Assembly (NCBI GenBank): GCA_903892355.1
Contig: CAITIE010000098.1
Coordinates: forward strand, 151,616-215,615
Length of the DNA: 64,000 nucleotides
From: an uncultured Pirellula sp.
GTDB lineage: Bacteria; Planctomycetota; Planctomycetia; Pirellulales; Pirellulaceae
Direction of reading: 5' to 3'
In this document: piece after piece, positions 35,277 to 45,208 of the stretch
How the letters are laid out: the number at the start of each line of letters is the position of its first letter
Position numbering within the stretch: the first letter of the stretch is position 1
The notes under the pieces: generated by a model
What the model saw: the letters and a program-made list of their open reading frames with translations, nothing else
Told to the model about the DNA's origin: nothing
Databases searched by the model: none
Made by a program: the position numbers and the translations under genes

Positions 35277-35695
35277 AACGTCCCGAGGACTTCACTCCGA
35301 GAAAATGTGTGGATGGAACTTGTTCTTAACGATCAACGCGGTGGTTTTAAAGTCGCCACAGCTGACTGCCTGTACGGCAGATAATTGCCTATGCAGCCAC
35401 AGTCGTTCGGTGCGGCGTCAGGCTTGGTTAGACGGGGAGGCACCGGACACCCCAAGGTACTTGGCGATGTCGCACCTGCGATCATCAAACTTCCATTCCC
35501 GTCGCACTCCCCATGTTATACGGGATTTTACTGGCAATCGTCCACGCCAAACCCATTGAATCCTCTCTTTTTCGCGGACCCAGGGCTGTTTTTTGGGATG
35601 GATCTATTTTTCGAAGGATGCCAACGGGAGCTTTTTGTTTCTGAGACGTTTTAGGGATGGTGGTTCGATCGATCTCGAGTACTTTGGATCAGGTC
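35277..35695. promoter_or_regulatory. 419-bp divergent spacer upstream of infA and an RNA methyltransferase
   Basis: It must contain the infA promoter and that of the divergent methyltransferase gene. I see no convincing gene, terminator, riboswitch or tandem repeat. The frame of the methyltransferase is open back to an ATG at 35657, which is the alternative start. Confidence 0.4.
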
Positions 35696-37024
35696 ATGAG
35701 TTCACCAACTGCCAATCCGACCAATCGATTTCTTTATGCCGCTTGCCAGCACGGAGCGGAACCGGTCCTCAAACAGGCCCTTTGTGAGCCGGAGGGGCCT
35801 TTTCGGCTGGCGTATTCCGCCAAAGGTTTCTTGACATTCAAATCGAACATGGCGACCCCGATATGGTCGAGGGCACTGATCGAGCATCCGCTGGTCCGAA
35901 GCCGGGGAACGGTTTTGGAGCGGATCGAAGGTACCGAATCGGGGCCGATGATCGAGCAAATCCTGTCCTCGTACCAGAGCTTAGACTGGGATACGCTTCA
36001 CGTGTGGCAGCGGGATACGGCCCAGCCAGGTTGGAATGGATTTGAGCCGGGGGAGTCTCTTTTGGCCGTGTCCGTGGCTGAGCAACTAAGGAATGCGCTC
36101 AGGAGGCAAAACGACGTACGGGAGGTTCGCGCTGGGGGCCTATCGCGTGAGAATCCCCAAGTTCCCGTGGACATCGCTCACGCACCATCGAGTGTGGATT
36201 CCCCAGATAGCTCGCAACCTGATGGGGCTCTGCATCGCAGCATTCCAGAGAGTGTGCTTGTCAGCGAAAAGGATACGGAATCGGATCCGGAAACCGGCAC
36301 GGCAGAAACGTCAGGGGGCGATGGATTGATTCGCATCGCCGATGACAAAGGGGCGGACGGACCGATCCCAAGACCCGTTCCTCAAGGTACAAAAATCCTA
36401 GAGGTGATCATCGACGAGCCGAACCGTTGGTGGATCGCGGCTAAATACGCTCAAAAGAGTTATGACTTTTGGCCTGGAGGAGTGCCCGATTTGTTCTTTC
36501 CCGACGAAGTCATCAGCCGGGCGTACTACAAGATCGCCGAGGCTTTTTCATGGGGTGGGATTCAGCTTCGGCCCGGTGAGAAAGTAGTCGAGATCGGAGC
36601 GTCGCCTGGGGGGGCGTGTCAGTGGTTACTCGATTGCGGGACGAAAGTCACCGGTATCGACCCCGCCGAAATGGACGAAAGAATTGTGAACCACCCCAAT
36701 TTTACCCATTGGAGGAATCGTTCTCGCGAAGTGAAGCGGAGGGCCTTTCAAGGCTTCCGCGTGCTGGTGTGCGATGCGAATGTGACTCCCAACTACACGT
36801 TGGATACGGTCGAAGCCATTGTGATGTACCCGACGTCTCGGTTTCGATTGCTGGTTCTGACGATGAAGTTACCGGATTGGGAGCATGCTCAAAAAATCCC
36901 TGAGCATCTTGAGAGAGTCAAGTCTTGGGGGTTCGAAAGTGTTGAAGCTCGCCAGTTGGGTCATAATCGACGCGAGTATTGTCTACTGGCTCGGCGGCGG
37001 GTTTCACAACGCCACTCCTCATGA
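35696..37024 (+). CDS. FtsJ/RlmM-like SAM-dependent RNA methyltransferase
   Basis: A 442-residue protein. The C-terminal half has a Rossmann methyltransferase motif I (KVVEIGASPGGACQWLLDCG) and acidic loop (KVTGIDPAEMD), a pattern of the FtsJ-like 23S rRNA 2'-O-methyltransferase RlmM, which modifies C2498. The motif IV region (FRVLVCDANVTPNYTLD) and the ending (RLLVLTMKLPDWEHAQKIPE) agree. The N-terminal half may be a THUMP-like RNA-binding domain (FLYAACQHGAEPVLKQALCE) and is separated by an acidic low-complexity insert of about 70 residues. An ATG at 35657 is an alternative start. The precise target is inferred. Confidence 0.75.
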   Translation: MSSPTANPTNRFLYAACQHGAEPVLKQALCEPEGPFRLAYSAKGFLTFKSNMATPIWSRALIEHPLVRSRGTVLERIEGTESGPMIEQILSSYQSLDWDTLHVWQRDTAQPGWNGFEPGESLLAVSVAEQLRNALRRQNDVREVRAGGLSRENPQVPVDIAHAPSSVDSPDSSQPDGALHRSIPESVLVSEKDTESDPETGTAETSGGDGLIRIADDKGADGPIPRPVPQGTKILEVIIDEPNRWWIAAKYAQKSYDFWPGGVPDLFFPDEVISRAYYKIAEAFSWGGIQLRPGEKVVEIGASPGGACQWLLDCGTKVTGIDPAEMDERIVNHPNFTHWRNRSREVKRRAFQGFRVLVCDANVTPNYTLDTVEAIVMYPTSRFRLLVLTMKLPDWEHAQKIPEHLERVKSWGFESVEARQLGHNRREYCLLARRRVSQRHSS

Positions 37025-37227
37025 GATTCCGAAAGTTCCGAGACTGGCCTGCGGCAACTGTTGCCACCCCGTGTCAGGTGTGAGAGCGAGGCGGTCATTC
37101 AAAGAACGGGTGAAAATAGGATGAAGGTTTATCGCGGGGCCTTGGTGAGTGCGTTCTGATTGCGTTACGCTCTTGGGGTCTACGAATCCCCAGTTGCTTC
37201 CCCGCTGTCTTGAATCGTGAGGGCCCC

Positions 37228-38244
37228 ATGCTGATGCGAGCTACTTGTATTCTGTTTGCGTTTTTTAGCCTGTTCGCTGCCGTTGCTCGCTCAGAGGATC
37301 TGGCTGCCGCCAGCCGAACTAACCGTCCGTTGGTGATCGCCCATCGAGGTGCCAGCGGTTACGTGGTCGAGCATACCGAGGGAGCAAAAGTACTAGCGCA
37401 TGCGCAAGGCGCCGACTACATCGAGCAAGACGTCGTGCTCAGCAAAGACCTGCAGTTTGTGGTGACGCATGACATTACGATGGAAGAAACCACGAATGTC
37501 GAGCAAGTTTATCCGGATCGAGCGCGGTCTGACGGCAAATGGTACTTTGCCGATTTCACATGGGATGAAATCCAAGGGCTCGAATTGCATGAGCGAACCC
37601 GCCGAGATTCGCGCGAGCCTGTATTCGCCGATCGGTTTCCTGCCGGATGCGGACAGCGAGTGCTGAAATTGGAAGAAGAAATCAAACTTGTCCAAGGATT
37701 GAACAAGACCACAGGAAAGGCGACAGGACTGTACATCGAACTCAAAGGGCCCGCATTCCATCGGAAGGAGTTCGGCGACCGGAGTGATTTCCATGAGTCG
37801 ATGGGGCGCATGCTGCTCGAACTCCTTGAGCGTTTCCCGATCGATAAAAACAGCTGCCCTTGCTTTATCCAATGCTTTGAGTTTGGCGAGCTAAAGCATC
37901 TTCGAGACGATTTGCAATGTGAGTTCCCACTCATTTATCTGCTTGGGCGATCCATCGACCCTAAGGAACTGGAGTCGGCATCGAAGATCGTTCACGGAAT
38001 AGGACCGTCCCTCGATCTCCTTGCAAAGCGAGGTGACGATGGTCTGGTTTCAAGCACTGGGCTAGTGGAACACGCAAGGGAGCTTGGTCTGAAAGTCCAT
38101 CCGTACACGATCCGCAAAGAAATGCAGCCGCGATGGTCCCGTTCCCTTGAGGAAACGCATCGCTTTCTTGTCGATACCCTTCGTGTTGATGGGTTCTTTA
38201 CCGATTTTCCCGACCTCGGCCGACAAGCAGCCGATCGCCACTGA
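37228..38244 (+). CDS. glpQ: Glycerophosphodiester phosphodiesterase, secreted
   Basis: A 338-residue exported enzyme (signal peptide LMRATCILFAFFSLFAAVAR). It hydrolyses glycerophosphodiesters to glycerol-3-phosphate and an alcohol. The TIM-barrel motifs are present: VIAHRGASGYVVEHT (catalytic His and Arg), GADYIEQDVVLSKDLQFVVT with Glu/Asp, and HDITMEETTNV (second His). ALL-alpha insertion and length resemble periplasmic GlpQ rather than cytoplasmic UgpQ. The ATG at 37228 follows GAGG; an upstream in-frame TTG adds six codons. It converges with the DUF2237 gene. Confidence 0.93.
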   Translation: MLMRATCILFAFFSLFAAVARSEDLAAASRTNRPLVIAHRGASGYVVEHTEGAKVLAHAQGADYIEQDVVLSKDLQFVVTHDITMEETTNVEQVYPDRARSDGKWYFADFTWDEIQGLELHERTRRDSREPVFADRFPAGCGQRVLKLEEEIKLVQGLNKTTGKATGLYIELKGPAFHRKEFGDRSDFHESMGRMLLELLERFPIDKNSCPCFIQCFEFGELKHLRDDLQCEFPLIYLLGRSIDPKELESASKIVHGIGPSLDLLAKRGDDGLVSSTGLVEHARELGLKVHPYTIRKEMQPRWSRSLEETHRFLVDTLRVDGFFTDFPDLGRQAADRH

Positions 38245-38316
38245 ACTTGAGTGCGTATCGGCCACGAAGAGCTGCAATGAAGCGTGTTCCGCGCGAATGA
38301 CGCGTGGCGGGAGCGC

Positions 38317-38685
38317 TCACGGTGCCACGGAGTGGGCTTGGAGGTCCGCCAAATCCACAAACTCGAGGGTGGAGATATGGGTGGACTCGAGGACCACTGG
38401 GGGGGCAACGCCAGCTTCGAGGGCTTCGCGCCAACGGAGCACGCACAAGCACCATCGGTCGCCGGATTTGAGACCGGGAAAATGGAACTCCGGGACGGGG
38501 GTAATCAGGTCGTTACCCCGGATCTTTGAGAATTTGAGAAAGTCTTCGGTGACTTGGGCGCAGACTAAGTGCAACCCTAAATCCTCAGCGCCGGAACGGC
38601 AGCAACCATCTCGGAAGAATCCTGTGATTGGATCCATGGAGCATGGTTTCAGCTCGGTACCCAAGACGTTCGAAGCAGATGCCAT
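38317..38685 (-). CDS. DUF2237 family protein
   Basis: A 122-residue protein that matches the DUF2237 pattern along its length: NVLGTELKPCSMDPITGFFR, DGCCRSGAEDLGLHLVCAQV, TEDFLKFSKIRGNDL and the Cys-Trp rich block FPGLKSGDRWCLCVLRWREA ending APPVVLESTH. Four cysteines are regularly placed. The function of the family is unknown. The open frame runs 41 codons upstream but has no family sequence, so the ATG before ASASNVLG was chosen. Confidence 0.88.
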   Translation of the reverse strand: MASASNVLGTELKPCSMDPITGFFRDGCCRSGAEDLGLHLVCAQVTEDFLKFSKIRGNDLITPVPEFHFPGLKSGDRWCLCVLRWREALEAGVAPPVVLESTHISTLEFVDLADLQAHSVAP

Positions 38686-38902
38686 GGAGGAGTTCTTTCG
38701 GAAAGGTGTGCTCGCAAGCAAAGCTAGCTTGCGATGCTTGAAAGGCCATGCGTAAACGTTCGCGGAAGGCGACGATTGTTGTTGTACCGCCAAGACGCAA
38801 ACGATCATTGTACCTCAACGACGGTAGAAGATGTTGGGCGGTAACAAAACACGTCGAAGGACTTCATGCATGGCGTAGCGATTTAAGAAATCATGCCATT
38901 GG

Positions 38903-38934
38903 ATTGCCAGTCGCTAGATTTGCCAGTCGCTAAA
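38903..38934. repeat. 16-bp tandem duplication at the SulP stop
   Basis: Two 16-bp units (ATTGCCAGTCGCTAGA and TTTGCCAGTCGCTAAA) adjoin and overlap the last codon region of the SulP gene; a third, decayed trace (ACCAGTCGCTGG) lies within the coding end. Confidence 0.65.
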
Positions 38935-40723
38935 TCATGTAGGACCAGTCGCTGGTCGAGAGGCTGTGGAATTGGTGCTGGCAGTGAGAGCACCGCTGGT
39001 TCCCGAGGATCGTGTAGGCCTTTTTCATGGCTTCGATGGTGCTGGCCCATATATCGGATTCTTCACGGAAAACATTTCCAGAGCCAACCTGTTCGAGAAT
39101 ACCGACATTCGCCATTACTTGGATCATCTCGCTACCGACACCTGTAAGCATGACAGTGACTTCTTTCGAGTGCATGCGATCGATGAACGACTGTAGGATT
39201 TGCATGCAGACCGCATCGGGATTGCGAGCACGCTTCAGGCGAAGGATAAGTACTTTCAGATCTTTAGGCGAGGAGTCGACGATGGTATCGAGAACCCGTT
39301 CGAGTTCGGGAGCGCTCCCGAAAAAGAGTTCTCCCTCCAGGTTGTAGATCCTGATGAATTGGCATCGTGCATCCTCAGGCTGAACCTCGCGAATGATCCG
39401 ATCGCTGGTAACTGCCAGTTCGGACAAAGAAATCTTGGCCGCCTTTGGAATGTACAACGCGAATGAAAGCACGACGCCGATCAGAATGCAAAACTCTACG
39501 GAGACTAGGACTGCCGATAACGCGGTAATTGCCAATATCCACGCGTCGAATCGCGTTGCCTTGACGATGTAAGTAAGGGTGGCGATTTCGGTCATCCGAA
39601 AGGCCGTCAGAACCAAGATTCCTGCCAATGCGGGTCTGGGAATGTACTCCGCATAAGGGGCAAAGAGGAGCACGGTCGCTGCGACGCCGATCGCGCTAAT
39701 GACGCCTGACCACTGGGTCGCAGCACCGGAGCTGTGGTTGATGTAGGTGCGCGTCAATGAGCCGGAACCAGGGAAGCATTGGAAGAAGCTTCCTACGGTG
39801 TTAGCGAGACCTTCGCTGAGGCACTGCTGGTTCATGTCCAGTTTTTCACCCGTTTTCGAGGCGATGGATTTTGCCATCGCCATCGCTTCGAGCAAACCGA
39901 GGAATGCGATGGCTGCTGCGCTGCTAGAGAGTTCCCTAACCATGTTCCAATCCCACTGAGGAAGACCGGGAGTTGGCAAGGCGCTGGGAACCTTTTCAGT
40001 GAGTTTGACGCCCAAGGTCCTCTCTGGATCGAGGACAGCGCAGGCGCTGGAGACCACGATCAAGGCGATCAGAAACTCAGGAAGCCACAAATGGTACTTT
40101 CGGTTCACACTTCGGATAGCAATTGAAAGGCAAATCGTGGACGCGGCGATGATCAGCGTCGGCAAGTGGACACCGTCGCTCTTGGAAATGCTGGTCCAAA
40201 ACCGGACGAGAAAGTGGTCGTGAGGGTCGATGGGTGCATTGAGTCCCATCACGTTTTTCATTTGGTCCAGCAATAACAAGACCGAGGCTCCCAAGGTGAA
40301 GCCGACGATGACGGCTTGAGAGATGAATCGGGACAGGTCCCCGAAGCGGCAGAGGGAAATGGAGGTCTGGATCAGTCCGACGAGCAATGCCATCAGGATC
40401 GCAGCCGAAACACGTTTTTCCTCGTCGATGACTGCCAATGCGCTGAGCATTGCGATCGAGATGGCGTTGGTTGGCCCGTTGATCAACTGCCGCGAGGAGT
40501 CGAGAAGCGCTCCCACGGTGGTCATCACGATTGCCGTGTAGAGCCCCATCTCGGCCGGCATGCCAAAGATTTTGGCATAGGCGATCGCTTGCGGGACTGC
40601 GACGGCTGCGACCGTGACGCCGGCTACCAGATCTCGCCGGAACGATGTGGCGGAATATCCTCGCAGCGATCCGAGAGCTGGAACCCATCGGTAGAGCGTA
40701 TTGATCGGTGAGGATTCCTGCAT
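38930..40723 (-). CDS. SulP/SLC26-family anion transporter with STAS domain
   Basis: A 597-residue polytopic membrane transporter. The sulfate-transporter signature VAAVAVPQAIAYAKIFGMPA and PTNAISIAMLSALAVIDEE are present, followed by about 11-12 hydrophobic helices. Residues about 445-560 form a STAS domain (FIRIYNLEGELFFGSAPELE, then LKVLILRLKRARNPDAVCMQ). Substrates of the family include sulfate, bicarbonate and other anions; no neighbour narrows the choice. The last residues run into a small duplication. Confidence 0.93.
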   Translation of the reverse strand: MQESSPINTLYRWVPALGSLRGYSATSFRRDLVAGVTVAAVAVPQAIAYAKIFGMPAEMGLYTAIVMTTVGALLDSSRQLINGPTNAISIAMLSALAVIDEEKRVSAAILMALLVGLIQTSISLCRFGDLSRFISQAVIVGFTLGASVLLLLDQMKNVMGLNAPIDPHDHFLVRFWTSISKSDGVHLPTLIIAASTICLSIAIRSVNRKYHLWLPEFLIALIVVSSACAVLDPERTLGVKLTEKVPSALPTPGLPQWDWNMVRELSSSAAAIAFLGLLEAMAMAKSIASKTGEKLDMNQQCLSEGLANTVGSFFQCFPGSGSLTRTYINHSSGAATQWSGVISAIGVAATVLLFAPYAEYIPRPALAGILVLTAFRMTEIATLTYIVKATRFDAWILAITALSAVLVSVEFCILIGVVLSFALYIPKAAKISLSELAVTSDRIIREVQPEDARCQFIRIYNLEGELFFGSAPELERVLDTIVDSSPKDLKVLILRLKRARNPDAVCMQILQSFIDRMHSKEVTVMLTGVGSEMIQVMANVGILEQVGSGNVFREESDIWASTIEAMKKAYTILGNQRCSHCQHQFHSLSTSDWSYMI

Positions 40724-40997
40724 CAGTGGTATTTCGAGTAAGAATGCCTTGCGGCGAGTTCTGCATCCTGCAAGATTCGCACTTTAAAGGAGTTACTGCA
40801 ATGGTAATGCGGAATCGTTGGAAATCCAAGCAAGCTTCAGGTATCCGGACGCAGATCCACATGCGTTTTCTCGGAAGTCATTAGAATGGGGCTAGTATTT
40901 AAGGTTCGTTCGTGGAGAACTGTTCCAAAAGCCCTCGGGATTCCTCCGAGGATGAACCCTAGGAATTGTTAAGGCAATCGGTTAAGGCGATCGTTTG

Positions 40998-42299
40998 ATG
41001 GATGAAATCTACCTCGACAATCACGCGACCACGCGGACGGACCCTCGCGTGGTGGATGGGATGTTGCCGTGGATGCTCGACGAGTACGCGAACTCGGGTA
41101 GTACCACCCACGCGCCGGGTCGACGCGTGGCGGCCAAGCTCGATGAGTGCCGAGCAAACATCGCCAAGCAGTTTGGCACCGAACCGGACGGGATCGTCTT
41201 TACGAGCGGCGCCACCGAAAGTGTCAATCTTGCGATCCTCGGCGTGGCACTTCACCCACGACAAAAGAGACGAAAAATCGTTTCGGTCGTTACGGAGCAT
41301 CGAGCCGTGTTGGACCCCTTGAAAAGGCTCGAGCGGTTTGGGTTCGAAGTGATTCGATTAGGGCTTGAGACACAGGATCCGGCAACCATTGGGATGCTCA
41401 AAATCGACGAGGTTGAGCGAGCGATCGATGGCGATACGGCACTAGTAAGCGTCATGCTCGGGAATAATGAAATCGGAACGTTGCAACCGTTTTCAGCGCT
41501 ATCCGCGATCTGCCGGCAGCAGGGGGCAATTCTGCATACCGATGCCACACAAGCGGTTGGCAAAGTGCCTGTTGACATCGTGGGGATCGGGGCAGATCTG
41601 CTCAGCTTTTCCTCGCACAAATTTTACGGCCCCAAAGGGATCGGAGGTTTGGTGATCCATCCCGATAGCATGTCGCTCCCAATCCAGCCGCAGATCCTCG
41701 GTGGCGGCCAACAGCAGAATCTTCGGTCCGGTACGCTGAACAGCGTCGGTGTTGTCGGCACCGAGATTGCCTTGACAATCGCGATCGAAACGATGGTGGA
41801 GGAGACGGCACGCATCGCGTCCTTGCGGGAATTGCTTTGGTCTGAATTGAAGAAACGCATTGAAGGTCTGCGTTTGAATGGTCCGTTGTGGACTGGCCCG
41901 CTTCGCGGGCAGCAGCTTCACGGGCAGCAACTTCACGGGCAGCAACTTCAAGGGCAGCAGTCTAGCCGTTTGCAACCAGGGCCCACCGATTCGGGCTCGC
42001 ATTCGGTGGCAGGGCTTCATCCAGCCAGGTTACCAGGGAATCTCAACGTTTGCTTCCCGAGAGTCGACGGGCAATCCCTCATGCTTCGAGTGCCACAACT
42101 CGCCGTTAGCAGCGGATCCGCATGCACCTCTGCGGAACCGCTCCCGAGCCATGTTCTGATGGCGATTGGAAGGTCGGAAGATGAAGCGCGAGGCAGCATG
42201 CGCTTTGGTATTGGTAGATTTAATACTGAGTCCGAGATTTTGCGAGCGGCAGATGTTTTAGGTAAGGCTTATGAGGATCTCTCGCGGTTCGTCGCTTGA
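40998..42299 (+). CDS. Cysteine desulfurase (NifS/IscS family) with repeat insertion
   Basis: A 433-residue PLP enzyme that takes sulfur from cysteine for iron-sulfur cluster or thiolation pathways. Seen are the start MDEIYLDNHATTRTDPRVVD, the His in VVTEHRAVLDPLKRL, the PLP Lys in SFSSHKFYGPKGIGGLV and the catalytic Cys loop SSGSACTSAEPLPSHVL. Between these (about residues 303-345) sits a segment absent from usual family members: a run of GQQLH units encoded by a 15-bp tandem repeat. The duplicated segment lies outside the catalytic motifs. The upstream TTG is one codon before the ATG. It precedes trpB. Confidence 0.93.
   Translation: MDEIYLDNHATTRTDPRVVDGMLPWMLDEYANSGSTTHAPGRRVAAKLDECRANIAKQFGTEPDGIVFTSGATESVNLAILGVALHPRQKRRKIVSVVTEHRAVLDPLKRLERFGFEVIRLGLETQDPATIGMLKIDEVERAIDGDTALVSVMLGNNEIGTLQPFSALSAICRQQGAILHTDATQAVGKVPVDIVGIGADLLSFSSHKFYGPKGIGGLVIHPDSMSLPIQPQILGGGQQQNLRSGTLNSVGVVGTEIALTIAIETMVEETARIASLRELLWSELKKRIEGLRLNGPLWTGPLRGQQLHGQQLHGQQLQGQQSSRLQPGPTDSGSHSVAGLHPARLPGNLNVCFPRVDGQSLMLRVPQLAVSSGSACTSAEPLPSHVLMAIGRSEDEARGSMRFGIGRFNTESEILRAADVLGKAYEDLSRFVA
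41906..41965. repeat. 15-bp in-frame tandem repeat in cysteine desulfurase
   Basis: Four units of the type CGGGCAGCAACTTCA at 41906-41920, 41921-41935, 41936-41950 and 41951-41965 (the two central copies identical) encode repeated Gly-Gln-Gln-Leu-His. They keep the frame, so the enzyme remains intact. Confidence 0.93.
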
Positions 42300-42398
42300 C
42301 CACCCGCAGGTTGCATCGACAATGATAAGTTCCTGAGATTGCTGCGGTTATACGGCTGGATACGTTATTTCGCAGGCAAAGATCGATTCCTTTCGAAC

Positions 42399-43649
42399 AT
42401 GAGTCCAACAATGAGCACAGTCACTCCGAACGCGAACGCTGCTTCCGAGGAAGCGGTTCGGCAGGTTCCGGACGCACAGGGGCGATTTGGGCAATTTGGC
42501 GGTCGTTACGTTCCCGAGACGCTCACCAGGGCGTTGGAGGAATTGACCCTTGAGTACGCCAAGGCCAAGCAAGACCCCGATTTTCAGGCGGAACTCAACG
42601 AGTTACTCCACCGTTTTGTTGGTCGCCCATCCCCGCTCTACCACGCGGCTCGATTGAGCAAGCAGCTAGGTGGCGCCCAAATATGGCTTAAGCGAGAGGA
42701 TCTGAACCACACGGGGGCTCACAAAATCAACAACACGCTCGGCCAGGCGCTGCTCACGTTGCGGATGAAGAAGACTCGTGTCATCGCTGAGACAGGTGCC
42801 GGCCAGCACGGAGTCGCATCGGCTACAGCGTGTGCCCACTTCGGTTTGCCATGCGTGGTTTACATGGGTGCCGAAGATGTTCGGCGTCAAAAGCCCAATG
42901 TGTTCAGCATGCGTTTGATGGGTGCCGAGGTCCGTCCCGTAGAGAGCGGATCACGAACCTTGCGCGATGCGGTCAATGAAGCGATGCGGGATTGGATGTC
43001 GAGCGTTGAACATACGCATTACATCATCGGTTCGGTCATTGGGCCTCATCCCTTCCCGATGATGGTCCGGGATTTCCAAAGTGTTATCGGTCGCGAATGC
43101 CGCGAACAATGCTTGAGCAGTTTCGGAAAACTTCCTGACACCATCGTGGCATGCGTCGGTGGAGGGAGCAACGCGGCTGGGATGTTCTATCCGTTTGTTG
43201 AAGATCGTTCGGTACGGATGGTGGGCGTGGAAGCTGGCGGTCGCGGCGCGGCCCCTGGCGATCACGCTTCGCCACTCACCTACGGATCTCCAGGTGTGCT
43301 TCACGGTTCCTACAGCTACGTGATGCAAGACGACGATGGCCAAACAAGCGATGTGCACTCCATGTCGGCCGGCCTCGATTATCCCGGCGTCGGGCCTGAG
43401 CATAGTTATTGGAAGGATGCTTCGCGGGTGGAGTATACCTCGTGCCGCGACGATGAAGCCCTTGGCGCGTTTGACTTCTTGGCCCGCAATGAGGGAATCT
43501 TGACCGCGCTAGAGACTTGCCATGCTGTTGCCAAAGCGACGGAGATCGCCAAAACCATGTCCCCCGATCAGCACTTGGTGATCTGTTTGTCTGGTCGTGG
43601 GGACAAAGATGCAGCCGAGCTGGCGAGACTCCGTGGTCAGGAATGGTAG
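42399..43649 (+). CDS. trpB: Tryptophan synthase beta subunit
   Basis: A 416-residue protein. Signatures: [20 protein letters not shown], the PLP Lys in [37 protein letters not shown], the phosphate loop [15 protein letters not shown] and [13 protein letters not shown]. It condenses serine with indole to form tryptophan and works with trpA. The ATG at 42399 or the one at 42411 is the start; an upstream frame is open back to 42339 but has no family sequence. trpA follows 136 bp downstream on the same strand. Confidence 0.97.
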   Translation: MSPTMSTVTPNANAASEEAVRQVPDAQGRFGQFGGRYVPETLTRALEELTLEYAKAKQDPDFQAELNELLHRFVGRPSPLYHAARLSKQLGGAQIWLKREDLNHTGAHKINNTLGQALLTLRMKKTRVIAETGAGQHGVASATACAHFGLPCVVYMGAEDVRRQKPNVFSMRLMGAEVRPVESGSRTLRDAVNEAMRDWMSSVEHTHYIIGSVIGPHPFPMMVRDFQSVIGRECREQCLSSFGKLPDTIVACVGGGSNAAGMFYPFVEDRSVRMVGVEAGGRGAAPGDHASPLTYGSPGVLHGSYSYVMQDDDGQTSDVHSMSAGLDYPGVGPEHSYWKDASRVEYTSCRDDEALGAFDFLARNEGILTALETCHAVAKATEIAKTMSPDQHLVICLSGRGDKDAAELARLRGQEW

Positions 43650-43785
43650 TAGGCTCAAGGTTCTTCGGCCCTTTCATTGCGTTGCATGTTGGGATTGCAA
43701 GGCAAACGTCGTTCGATCCTAGCTTTCCAAGCAACCGACTTCCCGTTTCTCCGTGATGACAACTTTAACTTGGTAACCATCTCTC

Positions 43786-44586
43786 ATGACTGCGATTGAT
43801 GATCTGTTCACTCGACTAAGGGCTTCGGGCAAAAAAGCGCTGATGCCATTTATTACTGCGGGTGATCCCAATTTGCCGTTCACCTCGAAAGTGTTACTGC
43901 GGTTGCAAGAGTTGGGATGTTCCATGGCTGAAGTTGGGATCCCATACTCCGATCCGATTGCGGATGGACCGGTGATCCAAGCTTCCTACACTCGGGCGTT
44001 GGCCAACAAAGTAAAGCTTGACCAGATTTTCCATCAGATTGCTGAAACCCGGCGGTCCCTGTCGATGCCGTTGGTTTCGATGGTCAGTTACGCCATTATT
44101 CACCGCCATGGTCCTACTCGTTACATCGAATCCGCAAAGGCGGCAGGTTTTTCTGGGGCTATCGTCCCCGATTTGTTGGTCGAAGAGAGCGCTCAGTTTG
44201 CAAAACTGTGCCGTGAGCGCGACTTCAATCTGGTGCAATTGGTGACTCCGACGACCCCCCAAGACCGAGCATTGAAGATCGCGGAACAGTCGTCGGGATT
44301 CCTCTATTTTGTTTCGGTTACCGGGATCACGGGCGAGCGGACTCAGTTACCTGAAGGGTTGATCGACCGAGTTGGTTGGCTTCGGGAGCGTACCAATCTA
44401 CCGATTTGCATCGGGTTTGGTATTTCCAAACCAGAGCATGTTCGATTACTTTCACCTGTCTGCGACGGATTGATCGTCGGGTCGGCAATTGTAAGATGCC
44501 TCGAAAAAGCCTGCGAGTCTGAGGCGAATGCAATCGCTTCCGCCTCAGAGCTTGTTTCATCGCTTCTGGCAGCTTTGGAGTCCTAG
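43786..44586 (+). CDS. trpA: Tryptophan synthase alpha subunit
   Basis: A 266-residue TIM-barrel enzyme that cleaves indole-3-glycerol phosphate. The signature MAEVGIPYSDPIADGPVIQ carries catalytic Glu49 and Asp60 equivalents; FITAGDPNLPFTSK, GFSGAIVPDLLVEES, FVSVTGITGERTQLP and ICIGFGISKPEHV match the phosphate-binding strands. The length is normal. It is downstream of trpB with a spacer longer than the usual overlap in proteobacteria. Confidence 0.96.
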   Translation: MTAIDDLFTRLRASGKKALMPFITAGDPNLPFTSKVLLRLQELGCSMAEVGIPYSDPIADGPVIQASYTRALANKVKLDQIFHQIAETRRSLSMPLVSMVSYAIIHRHGPTRYIESAKAAGFSGAIVPDLLVEESAQFAKLCRERDFNLVQLVTPTTPQDRALKIAEQSSGFLYFVSVTGITGERTQLPEGLIDRVGWLRERTNLPICIGFGISKPEHVRLLSPVCDGLIVGSAIVRCLEKACESEANAIASASELVSSLLAALES

Positions 44587-44641
44587 TTGCTGACTTTTGA
44601 ATCGTAACGCTTTGTGATTTGCAAGGTTGGAGTTTTGTATC

Positions 44642-45112
44642 GTGCGCTACCGTCAGTTGGATCGGATCATTGAACTAGTGCCTGGTGAAAGAATCTTGGC
44701 AACCCGTCAACTGCGTGAAGATGAAGATTACCTGCGCGACCATTTTCCTTTGTTTCCAGTCATGCCTGGAGTGATGATGCTGGAATCATTGTTCCAAGCG
44801 TCCTGCTGGTTGATCCGGTCGACGGAGGATTTTTCGAACTCGATTTTGGTGCTTCAGGAAGCTCGCAATGTGAAGTTTGCGGATTTCATGGAACCAGGGC
44901 ATGTGCTGACGGTAACCGCCGAGTTTGTAAAGACCGATGGCGATATCGTCACCATCAAGGCCTCCGGCACCCGCGGCGATACCGTGGCGGTATCAGGCAG
45001 GCTACTGATCAAGAAGTCCTCGATGGCGGATCGCGATCCGAAACTCGGCTCACTCGACGAGTTCATGCGAGACTCCATGCGTCAGGAAATGGCAAAGCTC
45101 CTGACACACTAG
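44642..45112 (+). CDS. FabZ/FabA-like 3-hydroxyacyl-ACP dehydratase
   Basis: A 156-residue hot-dog-fold protein. The catalytic His is in LRDHFPLFPVMPGVMMLESL (the FabZ signature is GHFPxxPVxPGV), followed by the central helix SLFQASCWLIR and beta strands ARNVKFADFMEPGHVLTVTA. It may dehydrate 3-hydroxyacyl-ACP in fatty acid or lipid A acyl chain synthesis. The GTG at 44642 has GGAG nine bases upstream; a TTG five codons earlier is less likely. It follows trpA by 55 bp. A non-canonical FabZ paralogue is possible. Confidence 0.85.
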   Translation: MRYRQLDRIIELVPGERILATRQLREDEDYLRDHFPLFPVMPGVMMLESLFQASCWLIRSTEDFSNSILVLQEARNVKFADFMEPGHVLTVTAEFVKTDGDIVTIKASGTRGDTVAVSGRLLIKKSSMADRDPKLGSLDEFMRDSMRQEMAKLLTH

Positions 45113-45113
45113 T

Positions 45114-45132
45114 CGGCCATAAGCGATGGCCG
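45114..45132 (+). terminator. Possible terminator after the FabZ-like gene
   Basis: A 6-bp stem CGGCCA/TGGCCG with a seven-base loop, followed by TTTCTACT. The stem is short, but it lies directly past the stop of the last gene of the trp-side transcript. Confidence 0.45.
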
Positions 45133-45208
45133 TTTCTACTAAAGTCACTCGAACCAACTGCGAGACTCCCTTGTGCCAATGCTTGATGGGATGGGCTCCA
45201 TCAAGCAC

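Noticed and set aside
35280..35690. A possible small RNA in the infA/methyltransferase spacer
   Set aside because: No conserved structure, promoter-terminator pair or family motif could be shown by eye.
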